Positions 43,652 to 56,039 of a DNA stretch of 64,000 nt are shown in pieces; the first letter of the stretch is position 1, and each line of letters starts with the position of its first letter. Below the pieces are notes generated by a model that saw nothing but the letters and a program-made list of their open reading frames with translations, searched no databases and had not been told where the DNA came from. The DNA is from Eriocheir sinensis (taxonomy: Eukaryota; Arthropoda; Malacostraca; Decapoda; Varunidae): contig NC_066535.1 in NCBI RefSeq assembly GCF_024679095.1, positions 7,672,621 through 7,736,620 on the forward strand, in the 5' to 3' direction. A program made the position numbers and the translations under genes.

Positions 43652-43830
43652 TTACATTGATTGATTGATTGATAGTTTATTGTTGCAGGTAAACAACAAG
43701 GGAGAAGGGAGGAACATGCCATCCCAACCCCCAGGCAGGACAGAGTGTGATTATACAACTATTAATACATGTGTAGGTAGCACCATGAAATTAAAAAGAT
43801 ACAATGGTAGGAAGGAAAGCACAACAAGGG
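43652..43830 (-). mobile_element. Retrotransposon 3' tail, third copy
   Basis: Reverse copy of the 27.1-kb element: AATAAACTATCAATCAATCA tail on the minus strand, then the CAGTACTGCC-like 3' UTR body. Confidence 0.75.
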
Positions 43831-44353
43831 AGGGGGTTTGAAAGAAACATATCTGGTATAACAACAGCTCCCTGCATGGTTTGGTGAATGAAATTAATAA
43901 TGAAACTATTATTTTATCTTGGTTTTCATCCTATCATGACATATGGATAACAATGGATGTTGACAAGTTTCTGGGAAGGAAATAGAGGAGTGCCCAACAA
44001 CGAATGGAGAGACCAATGCTGGGAATCAATATGATGCATAAGGAAAACTGCAAATGGATAAGAGAACAAATAAATGTGGAAACATAATAAAGGAATTTTA
44101 AAGGATCATGTTCATGACATATTATGTAAAAGAGAGAGCAATGGATTGAGAAAAAGTCACAGCATAAGATATTATTGATATGAAAAAGACCTAAGGAGAG
44201 GAATAAAGTATATAGAACATTTACATTGAGGCTGAATACTACCGAGGCACATGATAGAAATGAATGGTAATTTGTAGGAGAGGCATGTGTCCTGCTGTGT
44301 ACTGCCACAGGCTGCTGCTGCTGATGATGATTATGGCAACTCAACATGTCATC

Positions 44354-44357
<4 letters not shown>

Positions 44358-44394
<37 letters not shown>

Positions 44395-44420
44395 AAAAAA
44401 AAAAAAAAAAAAAAAAAACT
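44358..44420. repeat. (CA)n followed by poly-A
   Basis: About 34 bp of CA repeats, then an A run of more than 20. Confidence 0.9.
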
Positions 44421-44652
44421 CAGAAACCTGCAACAGAAAATACTGCACTTATTGATCAATTTGTAACACTTGATCAAAGAACATGTTATTTAAAGAATCA
44501 ATCAAAAGTTATGACAAATTTTATTCATGAATATTAAATTAAACTATGTATGAATATGATGATGGAGCAACAAAAACACATGTTAGTAAAGGCACTGAGA
44601 TAGCTCCTTGGAGAACTGAGTATCTCCATAACATGGTGGCCTAAAACTTGAA

Positions 44653-44800
44653 TTCTTTCAAGAAGGAAGTATCAAGACACCTCTCCATCTAAAACTAACC
44701 TTCTCTTTTGACCATTTAATTTAATTTTCTCTTACAGGAGCCTTAGTGGGCTTTTTTTCTGACCTTGAGCTGCTTTCACTACTGTAAAAAGAAGCTGCCC
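44653..44800 (+). repeat. Dispersed repeat family C copy
   Basis: Contains TTCAAGAAGGAAGTATCAAG, GACACCTCTCCA, GTGGGCTTTTTTTCTGACCT and TGAGCTGCTTTC...CTGTAAAA in the family order. Confidence 0.7.
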
Positions 44801-44959
44801 ATTAGCCAGATATGAAAGCCATGGCAGGCACTAATGTTTATCCATCTATCAATAGCTCTGACACACCATGTTTTCTCTCTCTAGGAGCTTTACTTGAGGG
44901 GATAACCAGATCAGGGCAGGCTAGTCTTCACCTCTCCATTTATGCACTCCCATTCATAC

Positions 44960-45545
44960 ATCATTCACACCCTCTCACCTCTCACTAGCCACAATGAGTT
45001 TGGAAAGTCTCTAATTACTCACAGCTCTGTCATCTTTGTAATTTCTTCATGATTCCTTCATCTGTGTTCATATGTATAACACTCACACCCTCTCACCTCT
45101 TACTGGCCATAATGAGTCTGGAAAGTCTCTAATTACTCACAGCTCTTTCATCATTGTAGTTTCTTCATCATTCCTTCCTCATAATTCCTTCAACATTCCT
45201 TCCTCATAGTTCCTTCACTTTATTTTTTTGAACAACACTCACACCCTCTCACTGGCCCTCATGCATCTGAAGTTCTGAACAGTCTCTAATTCCTCACAGT
45301 TCTTTTATCTTTGTAGTTTTTCATCATTCCTTCCCCATAGTACCTACACCAGTCCTTCCTTGTAGTTTCTTCATCTGGGGTCATTTGTACAACACTCACA
45401 CCCTCTCACCTCTTGTTGTCATTTATGAATCTAGTCTCTTATTTCTCCTTTCATCTAGAGCTGGTCAAACAACTCACCTCTCATTTCTGACTAGCTTTTA
45501 TGAGTCTGAAAAGTCTGTAATTTCTCATACTAGTTCCCTCATCTG
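44960..45545. repeat. Degenerate minisatellite running into the AFG2A 3' end
   Basis: About five imperfect units with CACTCACACCCTCTCACCTC, AATGAGTCTGGAAAGTCTCT and TCTTTGTAGTTTCTTCATC. The last unit's TTCCCTCATCTGGGGCGAAG contains the reverse complement of the AFG2A stop codon, so the array forms the gene's 3' UTR. Confidence 0.75.
45219..45224 (-). other. Candidate polyadenylation signal of AFG2A
   Basis: AATAAA on the minus strand about 315 bases after the stop codon, inside the 3' minisatellite. Confidence 0.4.
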
Positions 45546-48500
45546 GGGCGAAGGTCCTTTCTTTGTCTGGAGAAGGTTAGAATGGCTTTGAGAAGTGATG
45601 GAGGAGTTCTTGGAGGGAGCGTTGCTATGGTTCTCATCAGGAGGTCTTCATTTATGGTTACAGGGCACGGAGAGGTCACAGTCAGCCCTGGTTTGTTATT
45701 AGACTCTTTTATATATTCCTCCAGGGCTGCCATTGCCGCCTCTTGATACACGGCTGTTATCTATTGTGGTTAGAAAACAGAGATGACAGTCAGGAAGTGC
45801 AATATTACATCTGGAATGATTAATATGCTGTGAGTTCCTTTTCAATGATACTAAGCAGATGCTATGTAATAAATAAATACCTCTTCAATCTGTCTTGCAA
45901 CTTCTGTTTCCTCCCAAAGGCCACATCTGCATCAATACTTTTACATCCATGCCTGCTAACTGAGGGGACTCTATTTGGGTCTATATTAACTTTTTATTCT
46001 CCCTTGATGCCCTTTCATGGTTCTCAATAATCATAACTGGTGACAAAGACAGAGAAATAGCATGACTTGGATGTATACTGAATTAGAATCATGCTTACCT
46101 CAGCTCCTGAATAACCCTCCGTGGCCTCACTCAGCCTGGGTATGCACACCGACCCTTCCTGTGGCACATTCCTGAGCAGGCCGGTCCAGATGGCATAGCG
46201 ACTTTCATGGTCTGGCAAGTCCACGTGGATGACTTGCTCAAAGAAGCCGGGCCTCAAAAGTGCCTGGAATAGGGGGATGATAATAATGGTGAGGGTGGAA
46301 AAGAATAAAATGAAAGGAACTTTATGAATAACAAAACCTTTTTAGCACAAATGGTGGAAGATAATGCTTCATTGTAAATACTTTAATCTTTGGTAGGAGT
46401 GGAAGAGAATAATTTGTGAGGAACTTTAAGTAAAACAACAACTTTTTAGCAGGGGATATGAAACACCCAACACATACAACATTTGGGAAAAGTGTCATTA
46501 AGTTTTGGCATGCATTTCATTAAATAAAAAATGCTCTTGGTAAATCAAAATAACTTACTTGTCAATACTGGCATTCTAAAAATTGTTGCAGACTATAATA
46601 ACTGCACCAAGTAATTACAGATATTGATTAATAGTATATTCTCTATTTTGTACACATCTTTTCCCTTTCCCTGTTTTTATAAATGTCACTGGGCAAATTA
46701 AAACAATTCATCTTTTTCTTCTTCTCATCACAATGGTGCTCCTTACCTCATCCACGGCATGAGGTCTGTTTGTGGCCCCGATAACCATGACTCTTCTCTG
46801 TACACCTTTTTGCGCCATAAGGGTCAAGAGCTCAGACACAAGCCCCCCGTCGCCACCCCGCTCCCCGCACAGGCTGTCCACTTCGTCCATGAACACCACT
46901 GAGGGCGATGCCTGCTGGGCTCGCACAAACACCTGGCTGAGTGACTTCTCTGTTTCACCAACGTATTTTGACAACAGATTGGAACACTGAAGAGAAAACA
47001 AAACAGAGAAAGTGAGAATCCTGAATGATAATATGAAATAGACATTATACACATTCATAAAACACTCAAGTGATTTTTCTGTCTATACACATATTTTGAC
47101 AACAGACTGGAACACAGAGAAGAAAACAAGAGAAAAATCTAAGTATCCTGAATTATAACATGCAATTGTATATGTGCACTCCTTTTGCTTCTCTTTATTT
47201 TGTGTATGCCATTTTTCTATATGCCTAAGGGAGGGATAAAACTATTATTATTATTATATACATTCTTACAACACTCCTACATAATTGGATTAGGAACTTG
47301 CACACCAGGCTTGTCATCTAACTATGTGAGCCAATTTTTGCTGAAACAAACCAACAAGGCTGATATATGTGTTGTGACTAATTGAACAAAGACATCTAAA
47401 CAGACAAGTATACAGACAGATACACAAATAGACAAACTAGATCAACAAGCAGACAGAGAGATGTGTTAATAGCTACCAATCCTCAATGTATACAACTGAC
47501 CTTAAGAGGGAAGAAGCTATAACTTGTTTCATGGACGAGAGCCCTGACAAACATGGTCTTGGAACACCCTGGTGGGCCATACAGCAGCACCCCTTTCAGC
47601 GGGTGCTTCTCCGGATCAGAGGAATGCAGGTTGATGATGGTCTGAAAGGGAAAGTGCTGGATAAGATTGTTTACTTAAATAATGTGAAGCTGTATCATAA
47701 CACTATATTGTAACTGTATAACAATGATTAGTAATGTAAAGCTACTGTAATACCAAGGTGTGATGGATGTAAAAATGTTGATACCGTAATATCAGAACTG
47801 CTATTCGAATAAAGGGTGTTTACCAGTTTGTACACACTATTCCAATTCAGAGAGGGAAGAAGGGTTATTATGCAAAGTATCAAAACACTTTACCTGCAGC
47901 TTTGTTTTGATGTTTTCATATCCCCAAATGTCCTGCCACTTTACCTGCAAAAACAAAGGTTACCATCTCTTACTAAGGCAGGGCAGAAGTTAAGACGGCT
48001 GTGTAACCATTCTGTTGTAGGCAAAAATAGCTGAAGAAACCCAGTCCCTCTTGCAGGAAGTAGATCCCTTTCAGTTATCTTTTATGAAATAGAGTGAAAT
48101 TCAAGAATCTGTGGCATTCTTAATGGTAAAAGATACCTGAGAAGATAACCATACAAATAACAAGTAAATTACGAAGGCACTGCAGAGACCACTGACTTCC
48201 TTGAAATGGCCGGGAATATCAAGACACCTCTCCATGCAAAATTGACCTCTCTTTTGGCCACTCATTTCTACTTTTGTTTTTTTAAAGGAGCAGTGGTCAG
48301 TGGGCTTCTTTTATTTATTCATTTTTTATCTAGAGCTGCTTCCTTTACTGTATATAAAAAAAAAAAAAAAAAATAAATAAATAAAAAAAAAATTTAAAAA
48401 ATCATATCCCTTTTGCAAATCATGACCAGTCAGTAAGAGTATGATATCACTATAAAAACTATTCACCCAGAGCTCACCATCGACACGGCTGAGTAGTTGT

Positions 48501-51500
48501 GGCGCAGCATCGCTGGGACAATATTCTGCATGCCATCACAAATGTCTCCTCTTGATAACCTCAGCTCTTCCTGTGGGCACCAAACCAACATCATCTTTAA
48601 TAACTGCTTATACTTGCTACATAACCAGGAGGGAAGGGTTGAAATTCACTACAACAGGATATCTAATAGAGGGAGAAGAGATGATCATGCAGAGAGTAAG
48701 GAAACTATGTAGGAAACTATCTGAAACTTTGTAGCTCTTAATGTATCTGAAACCATGTCGTTCTTACCCTATCTGAAACTTTGAAGCCTATCTGAATCTA
48801 TGTAGCTCTTACCCTATCTAAACCTGTGTAGCCTATCTGAAACTGTGTAGATCTCACCCTTTCTGAAAGCATGTAGTTCTCACCCTATCTGAAAGTATGT
48901 AGCTCTCGCCCTATCTGAAACTATGTAGCCTATCTGAATCTATGTAGCTCTCACCCTATCTGAAACTATGTAGCTCTCACTCTATCTGAAAGAATGTAGT
49001 TCTCAGCCTATTTGAAAGTCCACATGAAAATTATAAACTACTTCAGGCGTGCTGTACCTTCTCCTTGGTCCTCTTCACACAGGCCAGCCAAGCACATCTT
49101 ACAAGCACACTCAAATCAGCTCCAGAAAACCCATAAGCTTTCCTGGCTAGACTCGTAATGTCATGATTGGTGAGGTCATGGCGTTGGGCTGACATGAGCT
49201 GCTGGAATATTCTCTCTCGTTGCCGAGCATCAGGAAGCGGCACCATCAGCTCCCTCTCAAGTCTGCCGGGGCTGCGTAACTTTGTGGCTACTTGGGTTGG
49301 CTGGCATGTGGCGGCAACCAAGAACACTGGCTGAGGAGAAGTCTGAGGACACAAAAAATAGTGGCTAATTATACTGGTTTGAGAAGCAACACAATAAATA
49401 CAATACCAAGGTTAATATTGGAGTATCTAAACACCTCTTATACCAAAACTGACTAGGTCACTCATACCATACTCTTTTTTTGTGGAAACAATGGGGAAAT
49501 AAGGGCATTAAATGAAAGGAAAGAGAATGATTAGTGGGCTCTTTTGGTTCCTGTTTTTGTTGCCCTTGAGCTGCATCCATGGCTGTAAAAAAAAACTGAC
49601 TGGGTATACTTAATGAATGGGAAAAGAAAGAAAAGTAAGGACATTAAATGAAAGGAAGAAGAAGAGGAGAGGAGAGAATGCTTAGCGGGCTCTTTTGTCT
49701 TCTATTTTTGTTGCCCTTGAGCTGCTTCCATTGCTGAAAAAGAATATCTAACAGAGTATACTTAATAAATGACTGATGATTAACTCTCACCTGCAGCGTC
49801 TGTATTCCTTGCAGGATGGTTGGTGTGAGCACTTTGTCGGCCTGTGACTTGTGGTCTGCTGCTGGACACAAACTCTCCACTTCGTCCAGGAACAACACTG
49901 ATGGAGCTCTGTTGGAAAAAAAAAATAAATAAAAGGGAAACACAGGCTAGGAAATGATTATTATATTCCTGACTAACTGCATGTATGAGCGGTTTGGGAT
50001 GGGTGCGACAGTGAAAGGAGTGGAGTGTGGAGTGGTGGAGTGGGTGAAGCGTGGTGCATTGAGATGGTTTGGAGACTTGATGAGAATGGGGGAGAATGAA
50101 TTCGTGATGAAAGTGTATTAGGGAAGGATTGAGGGTCGGGGTGTCAGGGGAAGACCACTTGTGAAGTAGATCATAGGGTGAGTGAGTATTGGAGCGAGAG
50201 AGTTGGAAGTAGCAGGATTGAATTTGCTGAGAGGGAGTGCCAGAACAGGGAGAGATGGAGTCACTTCTGCCGAGGCCACCCCTGAAGGGAAGTTCCCACG
50301 AGGGAGCAAGGCGTTGGAGATATAGATTGATAGTTTCACCTACAAGGGTTTCTTCAGAGGAACATGCTTGCAGGTTACCTTGTCCTATAGCTACAATGTT
50401 GTCTAGGCCCATTAATAACTAAACAGAGCAGAGCAGGGTGTTGAAGATGGTGGAGGAAATGGAAGTACCTGGAAGGAGACCAGTTGGAAGACCAAGGAGT
50501 TCATGGAGAGGAACTGTGCAACAAGATTTGAGAGTGTTTGAAATGTATTAAGGGTTAGAATGGACTGAGCAAGAGGATCACTGAATGTCCGACACCAATA
50601 AAGGGAGAAGATGAACTATAATCGAAGAAGACCAGTGGTGTCACCCTCCTGTCCTACTAAATCCTAAACCTTCTGCCTTCTTCTTTAAAATGTGTACCTC
50701 TGGATATCCTGAAGAGTTGATCATGATTTCTAATACACAAACTTTTCCAGAAACGGGCTTTTCAATCTTGATCTAATGGCTTTCATCTTTGTGGCATTTT
50801 CCCAATATCTAATTCTTTGTGATTTTTGCTCTGTCTGCTTAAAGAGTCTGTCCAAACTGTCCTGCAATTTCCTCCTCCAGCCTTTTCTATCTTTATTTTT
50901 ACTGCAGTTATGTTTCTTGCTCCTGTTTTCTGTGCTGCCTTCACCCTTTCTTTGTTTTTATCTCCAAAACACACTCCTCAGTGCCACTAAACTTTGTTAG
51001 TTCATGTGTAACTCTGCAAGGAACTAATTTTCCTATTCCAAATGCCTATGCTATTTCCCTACCTTGTAGTACTCTACTCTCTATACCTCAGTTGAATATC
51101 TCTTCTTCTTTGATCATTGCATACAAATGAGCAAAACTTTATGCCTCTGTCACCATGTTTTTACCTCTTACATGCCGCTGCAAAAGTAAACTGCACGTGC
51201 TCCTTTGCTGTCCTTGATGACTCTGACACGCTGGCTTGAGTTATCATGAACAGTGGGACGTCCAGCTCCGCTGCCACCTGATGCACCATGGAGGTTTTGC
51301 CTGTCCCAGGCGGGCCGAAGAGCATCACTCCACTCCACCGGCCAAGGAGGGCAGAGCCTGGAAACACAACATAAATGAAGCAGTAACAGTAAAAATATGT
51401 CATCATCCCCAATAAGTGTTTGGAAAAAAAAGAAAAATTGAGCAAATATAAAAATGAAAGCATCAGAATAAAGGTTAATAATTTATCTTTATTTTGATAA

Positions 51501-54383
51501 AATATTTTGAGGCAGGATGCAGCTACTGGCCAACAGGAGGAGGAAGCCAAGGCTGCCATGAAGTACTCATTACATCATGTAATGAGACTAGGAATATGAC
51601 CAATAATGAAGCATATGATTTTAGGACTGTTAGTATGACTATAATATTTTAAGTTTGTTGTTAATTTTCTGGTTACAAGAATTATTTTATCCATACCTGT
51701 TATACCAGACCCAGTGAGTGCAGCTTCCATAATCTTCTTCAAGGTGTAATATGTAGTTTCCTTGCAGTAATCATTCTTATCATTCACTTTAAGCAAGCAG
51801 AAATCAGCCTTTTCATCACAAACTTGTTGCAGTATAACTTTTGTGTTCATTCCAGTTCTGACCCAAGAAGTTGTTTTTTTATGCAGACTGTAAGACCCGG
51901 TGTCTGTTACACTGCCCTTGATAACTGATATCTCTTTACTGTTTATCTTAGAGGATAAAGTTCCACTATGTTCACTTTCTTCACATGAAACTGTTCTCTT
52001 TGGTGTTGATGTTATTAGATTAACAGCAAACTTACTGCCATTACCAGTTTCTTCTAACAGAGGACATTTAAGTGAATAAGGTGATGAGATTTGGAGTTTT
52101 GAAACTTTGTCAGTAACTGAGGCTAGAGAACCTTCACATTCATCTATTGTCAATAGTTGGGATGGAATGGTAACACTTCCCTCATTATCTGCATCCTGCC
52201 CATAGTTAGATAGTTCACTATCATAAAAAGAATCACTGAGTTTGTAGCCTTGAACTGTAAAAGTAGTGCCATTATTATCATGAGAAGGCAAATGTATCTT
52301 GGAGCCAACTTTCATTGTGAACGGTGCACCAAGTGGGAAGCTGCTGTATACAAATGCTTTCACTTGCTTCTCAAAGAAGGATTTTTCATTGTTGGTAAAT
52401 GTTTTGTTTGCTGTCACTGTCAGTTCATCAACATAACTGACACAGTCAATCTTCTTGACGCACAGCTGACGATGGAGCTTCAGGTCTGGTATATGCCTGG
52501 CAGCACCTGAAAATTAGAAAAATAAAACTTAATAATCATGTGGTCACTCAAGAACATGGTGAGGCACATCAACAGTACCCCTCAAAGGGGTTTTATCAAA
52601 AGACACTATGGAAATGCACATTAAAAAGAAAAAATATGCACTAATTATGGGCACTAGGCCTATGTGACAACGAGGCAGAGATTGCATGAGATTGTGATTT
52701 AAGTCTCCAAAGATTGGCACATTGCTCTGTAATTCTCTGTCTTACATATGTTGGGGTAACAGACTTTCAACCTTATAGTGTTTATACTCTTATGCCTCTA
52801 GCTACTGCACTGTGTTTAATAATGATTGTGAAGCAAATAGAGTGAACAGAGAGTACTTCCACAGATCCATCAATTTGTGCATTTTTAATTTTTTGGAGGC
52901 AATTATAAAATGCAGTGGAAGCATTTTTTTTTAAATTATAATAATATTTCGCTACTAAGTCCATCCTAAGATCACTTTCGGACTTTAACTTGCTATAAAT
53001 TTATGCTGTAGAAAATATAATATTAAGATTTTACTGTGAATACTAATATTCTTGGCATTTATCTTTCCCTCTGGCTTGATCTACTGATTGCCATATTTGA
53101 TGATGAACTTGTCCTTACTAGTCCTTATTACCTTGGTGCACCATGATGTTCCCAAAAGGCACACTCTCCTCAGGAATGGCAAGGAGTGCACAAGACATGC
53201 TCCCGGCGGTAACTTCCACGGGTGTGTAGGCTGTGATGTCGCAACGAATCAAATCTCTCTCATTGACCAGAATCACCCGATAGTGCAGAGTTGGTAAGAT
53301 CTTCTTCAGCCATTCTGAAAAGCACATTGAATGTACTGAAAAGTACAAGCATAAGGTTCCATAATAAACTTTCATCTATATCTTGTTAGAATATATATCC
53401 TTGTCTTGATACAAGTTTTTTAACTGTTAGGTATACGTATCTCTACTTCCATTTCTTGCATACTGTTTTCATAAGACTAGTCAATTATTATGTAATGAGT
53501 CATTCTACTTCAGTTCTTTTCATGTTTTCATGAGAATTCAAATACTGAATGTTCAGAGACCTATTCTGTTGGAGTAACTGTTCAAAATAACCTACATAAA
53601 ACTCACAAATTCAAGAGGGTAAAGACAATATAGAGTAGCAAGAGGAACTCCATCACAACTTGGTCAATGGGATCCAGATTTCTGTGTTTAAGTTGTATCT
53701 GCAAAGCTCCACGATGTTAGTGCTAAGGGAACAGACACTAACCTGGTTCTGTTACCACGTTTTCATTTCTTCTTTTTTGTTCATACACCTTTTCATCTTT
53801 CTTGTTCTGATGAGTACTCTCATTGGCCTTACTCTTTGTGCTCTTTGATGCAGATTTAATAGCTTCACTACCCTTCACTTCTGGCTGTGTCTTTCCAATT
53901 ACTTTAACATGCCCAAACAATGAAGAACCTGCAATATAAAGTAATAATTAAAAAAATCACTTTAAAATGTAGCACACTCAAGAGTTTGCAATACACTCTT
54001 CAGTCTCCAGTCATATGTCCACTGAACACTATGAGCTCTGTATACACCTCATGAAACAGAAGATGTGGGAACTTGAAATGTAACTTTTATGCCTGTAATG
54101 TAATGTCAAATATTTTTGTCCTTTTATATAAATAAATGAACTAATAGTTTATACATAACAGTCTATGACAACAGTTCTGATATATGCAATATGAATTTAG
54201 GCAACAAACCCAATGTCTATAACCAAAATAATGAGGGCACTCACTTTACCACTTACCAACAATATAAGGATGAGAAAATTGCTTGAGTGACAGTTCATGA
54301 CATTCTGCCATATGGATCTCCTTAGCATACTGTGGCACCCAAACATCACATTTTAAACATGGAATATACTCATTGGCAGCCAT
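45539..54383 (-). CDS. AFG2A: AFG2/SPATA5-type double AAA ATPase
   Basis: Cdc48-like ATPase; the family acts in ribosome biogenesis, recycling pre-60S factors. Thirteen coding exons: 54383-54257, 53928-53743, 53314-53132, 52506-51697, 51357-51165, 49908-49791, 49342-49058, 48570-48478, 47944-47894, 47641-47501, 46986-46747, 46263-46099 and 45760-45539. They sum to 2814 nt, exactly 937 residues plus TGA, with every phase matching. D1: Walker A GPPGTGKT (450-457), Walker B VLFLDE (504-509). D2: Walker A GPPGCSKT (704-711), the Cys-Ser variant characteristic of SPATA5, and Walker B VVFMDE (759-764). The C-terminus [20 protein letters not shown] and [10 protein letters not shown] fits AFG2A better than SPATA5L1. 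The N-terminus has a CLKCDVW...HMAEC zinc-finger-like motif; residues 43-435 are divergent and Lys/Ser-rich. Odd points: D1 sensor Asn replaced (ATCQP, Cys552), and Phe816 where D2 normally has an arginine finger (RPGFFE for RPGRFD). Confidence 0.85.
47080..47130 (-). pseudogene. Duplicated relic of an AFG2A exon start
   Basis: ATATTTTGACAACAGACTGG then AACACAGAGAAGAAAAC repeats the acceptor and first codons of exon 46986-46747, about 115 bp upstream of it in transcription order. The copy is diverged (CTATACACA for CACCAACG) and has lost the consensus. Confidence 0.65.
48205..48370 (+). repeat. Dispersed repeat family C copy
   Basis: TATCAAGACACCTCTCCATG, TTTTGGCCACTC, GGAGCAGTGGTCAGTGGGCT and GAGCTGCTTCCTTTACTGTA, in an AFG2A intron. 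It is followed by an A-rich run. Confidence 0.75.
48715..49020. repeat. ~27-bp minisatellite, about 10 copies
   Basis: Variants of CTATCTGAAACTATGTAGCT plus CTCACC repeat through this AFG2A intron, with unit length changing between about 20 and 29 bp. Some copies carry AAGTATG or AATCTATG. Confidence 0.85.
49525..49745 (+). repeat. Two partial copies of dispersed repeat family C
   Basis: GTGGGCTCTTTTGGTTCCTG...TTGCCCTTGAGCTGC at 49535 and a near-identical block at 49685, in tandem. Intronic in AFG2A. Confidence 0.7.
49975..50335 (+). pseudogene. RTE-like reverse transcriptase C-terminus and 3' tail
   Basis: The plus frame reads [40 protein letters not shown], then [15 protein letters not shown] and, after stops, [24 protein letters not shown] sequence. 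The frame carries stop codons at about 50120 and 50170, so it is inactive. It ends in a GATA-like run and lies antisense in an AFG2A intron. Confidence 0.75.
50430..50600 (+). pseudogene. Second RTE-like tail fragment
   Basis: The plus frame has [20 protein letters not shown] and [14 protein letters not shown], the pattern of another RTE-type C-terminus. It is interrupted by stops and lies next to the 49975 copy. Confidence 0.55.
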
Positions 54384-54860
54384 TATTCTTTGATCTGAAA
54401 ATGTACACACAAGTATAGTGCAAGTTCATTAAAACGTTTTACTCAAGAGTACAATGTTATGTGCCTGCGAGTTTTAATAATATTATTGTTATTATTATTT
54501 AACAATCTGTTCAGAGAATTATACTCAACTTTAACATAAATAGTATATGTCATTACTATTTTCTTCTATAGAGTATGGGTGTATAAATATTTTCCACGTA
54601 GTAAGTATTGAAGTGCCTAATTAGGTAAAACTTCAGAATTACACCATACTTAAGATGGCTGACCTGGCCACCACTGAACCTGCACAGGGCCCCTCCATGT
54701 CTTCTTAAACTAACAACCCCAAGTAAATCAAACTTCTAATACTAACCTATCGCTGCTAGGAACAGTAATCTTACCTCATTGAAATAGCAACCTTTCATCA
54801 TAACATGGCAACCTATTGCCGCATGTTTAGAGTTGTTAAAATCTGAGATGTGAAGTTGGA

Positions 54861-55237
54861 TTTAAAATTTTTGGGTAAATCTTAAGAATAGCGGCTCCTA
54901 GTGGATGTGCATTTAGGGCACGGTGTGGTGATAATTACAACATTTCTAGCACGTATGACGGGGTTTTGACAAGCAGACAGGTGTGTTTAAGTCACAAGAT
55001 ATGTATTTTTCCGTGCGGGCTCTTCCCTTTCTTCACCCCGGAGCTCGGTCTCATTGCCCATCGACTTGGAAGAAATCGTGAGGCCAGTGTGGGAAAATAC
55101 ACCCCTTGTGACATAAACACGCCTGTCCACTTGTCAAAACCCCGTCGTATGTGCTAGAAATGTTGTAACTACCACTGCACTGTGCCCTAAATGTGCACCC
55201 GCTAGGAGCCGCTATTCTTACGATTTACCAAATTTTT
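54861..55237. mobile_element. Palindromic (foldback) element, arms ~170 bp
   Basis: GAATAGCGGCTCCTAGTGGA, TTACAACATTTCTAGCAC and GACGGGGTTTTGACAAGC on the left are mirrored by TGCTAGAAATGTTGTAACTA and GCTAGGAGCCGCTATTCTTA on the right. The centre is around 55049. It lies just upstream of the first AFG2A coding exon. Confidence 0.85.
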
Positions 55238-55299
55238 ACTACGACTCAGACTCCAGAAAATTTTAAAGTTGCGACTCCTACTCCACCCCCCTTCCCCTC

Positions 55300-56015
55300 T
55301 TCTGCAGTACAGTGGTAGGCAAATCAAACCCAGCCACACCACACCAGGCCACACAACATCACACATGTCGTAAAGGAGACAGAGTCGGAGATATTTTAAT
55401 TGGCTCCGACTCCGACTCCTGTCAAAAGTAGGCGTATCCGACTTTACACCCCTGGTTAAAATCTCAGAAAGGAGTAACTTGCAACGGACACAGTTATCAG
55501 TGAGTGAGCTGGGTATAGGTCTGGGGTAGTACCGAGTCGTGATGGTCTGGTACGCCCTATTCACCTTGGTAGTGTCCTGCAAGGTGGTCACAGGTGTGAT
55601 GGCTAATATGTCCTGTTGAGGTAGGCACGGGTGAGGCGGACGGGTGACGGATGTGTATTTTCGCTCACCATGAAAAGAATAAGTATAACAGTGGAAGAGA
55701 CACAAAAGGACAGAAAAGATAAATGCAAAAATAAAAGTCCGGAGTAAGCTAACATGAAGAAAACATAGGATAAGAAAACAGAAAAGCAAAGTGTACAGAA
55801 AGACAGAGTTCAGTGCAGGGGGAAGTATATAAGGGTGCGTAGTGAAGTAACTAGGAGTGCAGTGGTAGGAAAATCAAACCCATACACCACACCACACTAC
55901 ACCAGGCCACACCACATCAGACAACATCACACATGTCGTAAAGGAGAAAGAGTTGGAATATTTTTATTGGGGTATTATCCTAGTATTTTACCTTTACTGG
56001 CTCTGACTCCAGCCA
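55300..56015. repeat. ~150-bp direct duplicate pair, 555 bp apart
   Basis: 55303-55440 and 55857-56015 share AGTGGTAGGCAAATCAAACC (with one change), CACACATGTCGTAAAGGAGA and GGCTC(C/T)GACTCC. No coding sequence. Confidence 0.75.
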
Positions 56016-56039
56016 AAAGTACCAAGGCGTGAAGTATCT

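Noticed and set aside
45539..54383. AAA gene as PEX6, NVL or SPATA5L1
   Set aside because: GPPGCSKT in D2 and the C-terminal YSGAE...EAAxxALEE / [10 protein letters not shown] pattern fit SPATA5 (AFG2A) better; still a by-eye judgement.
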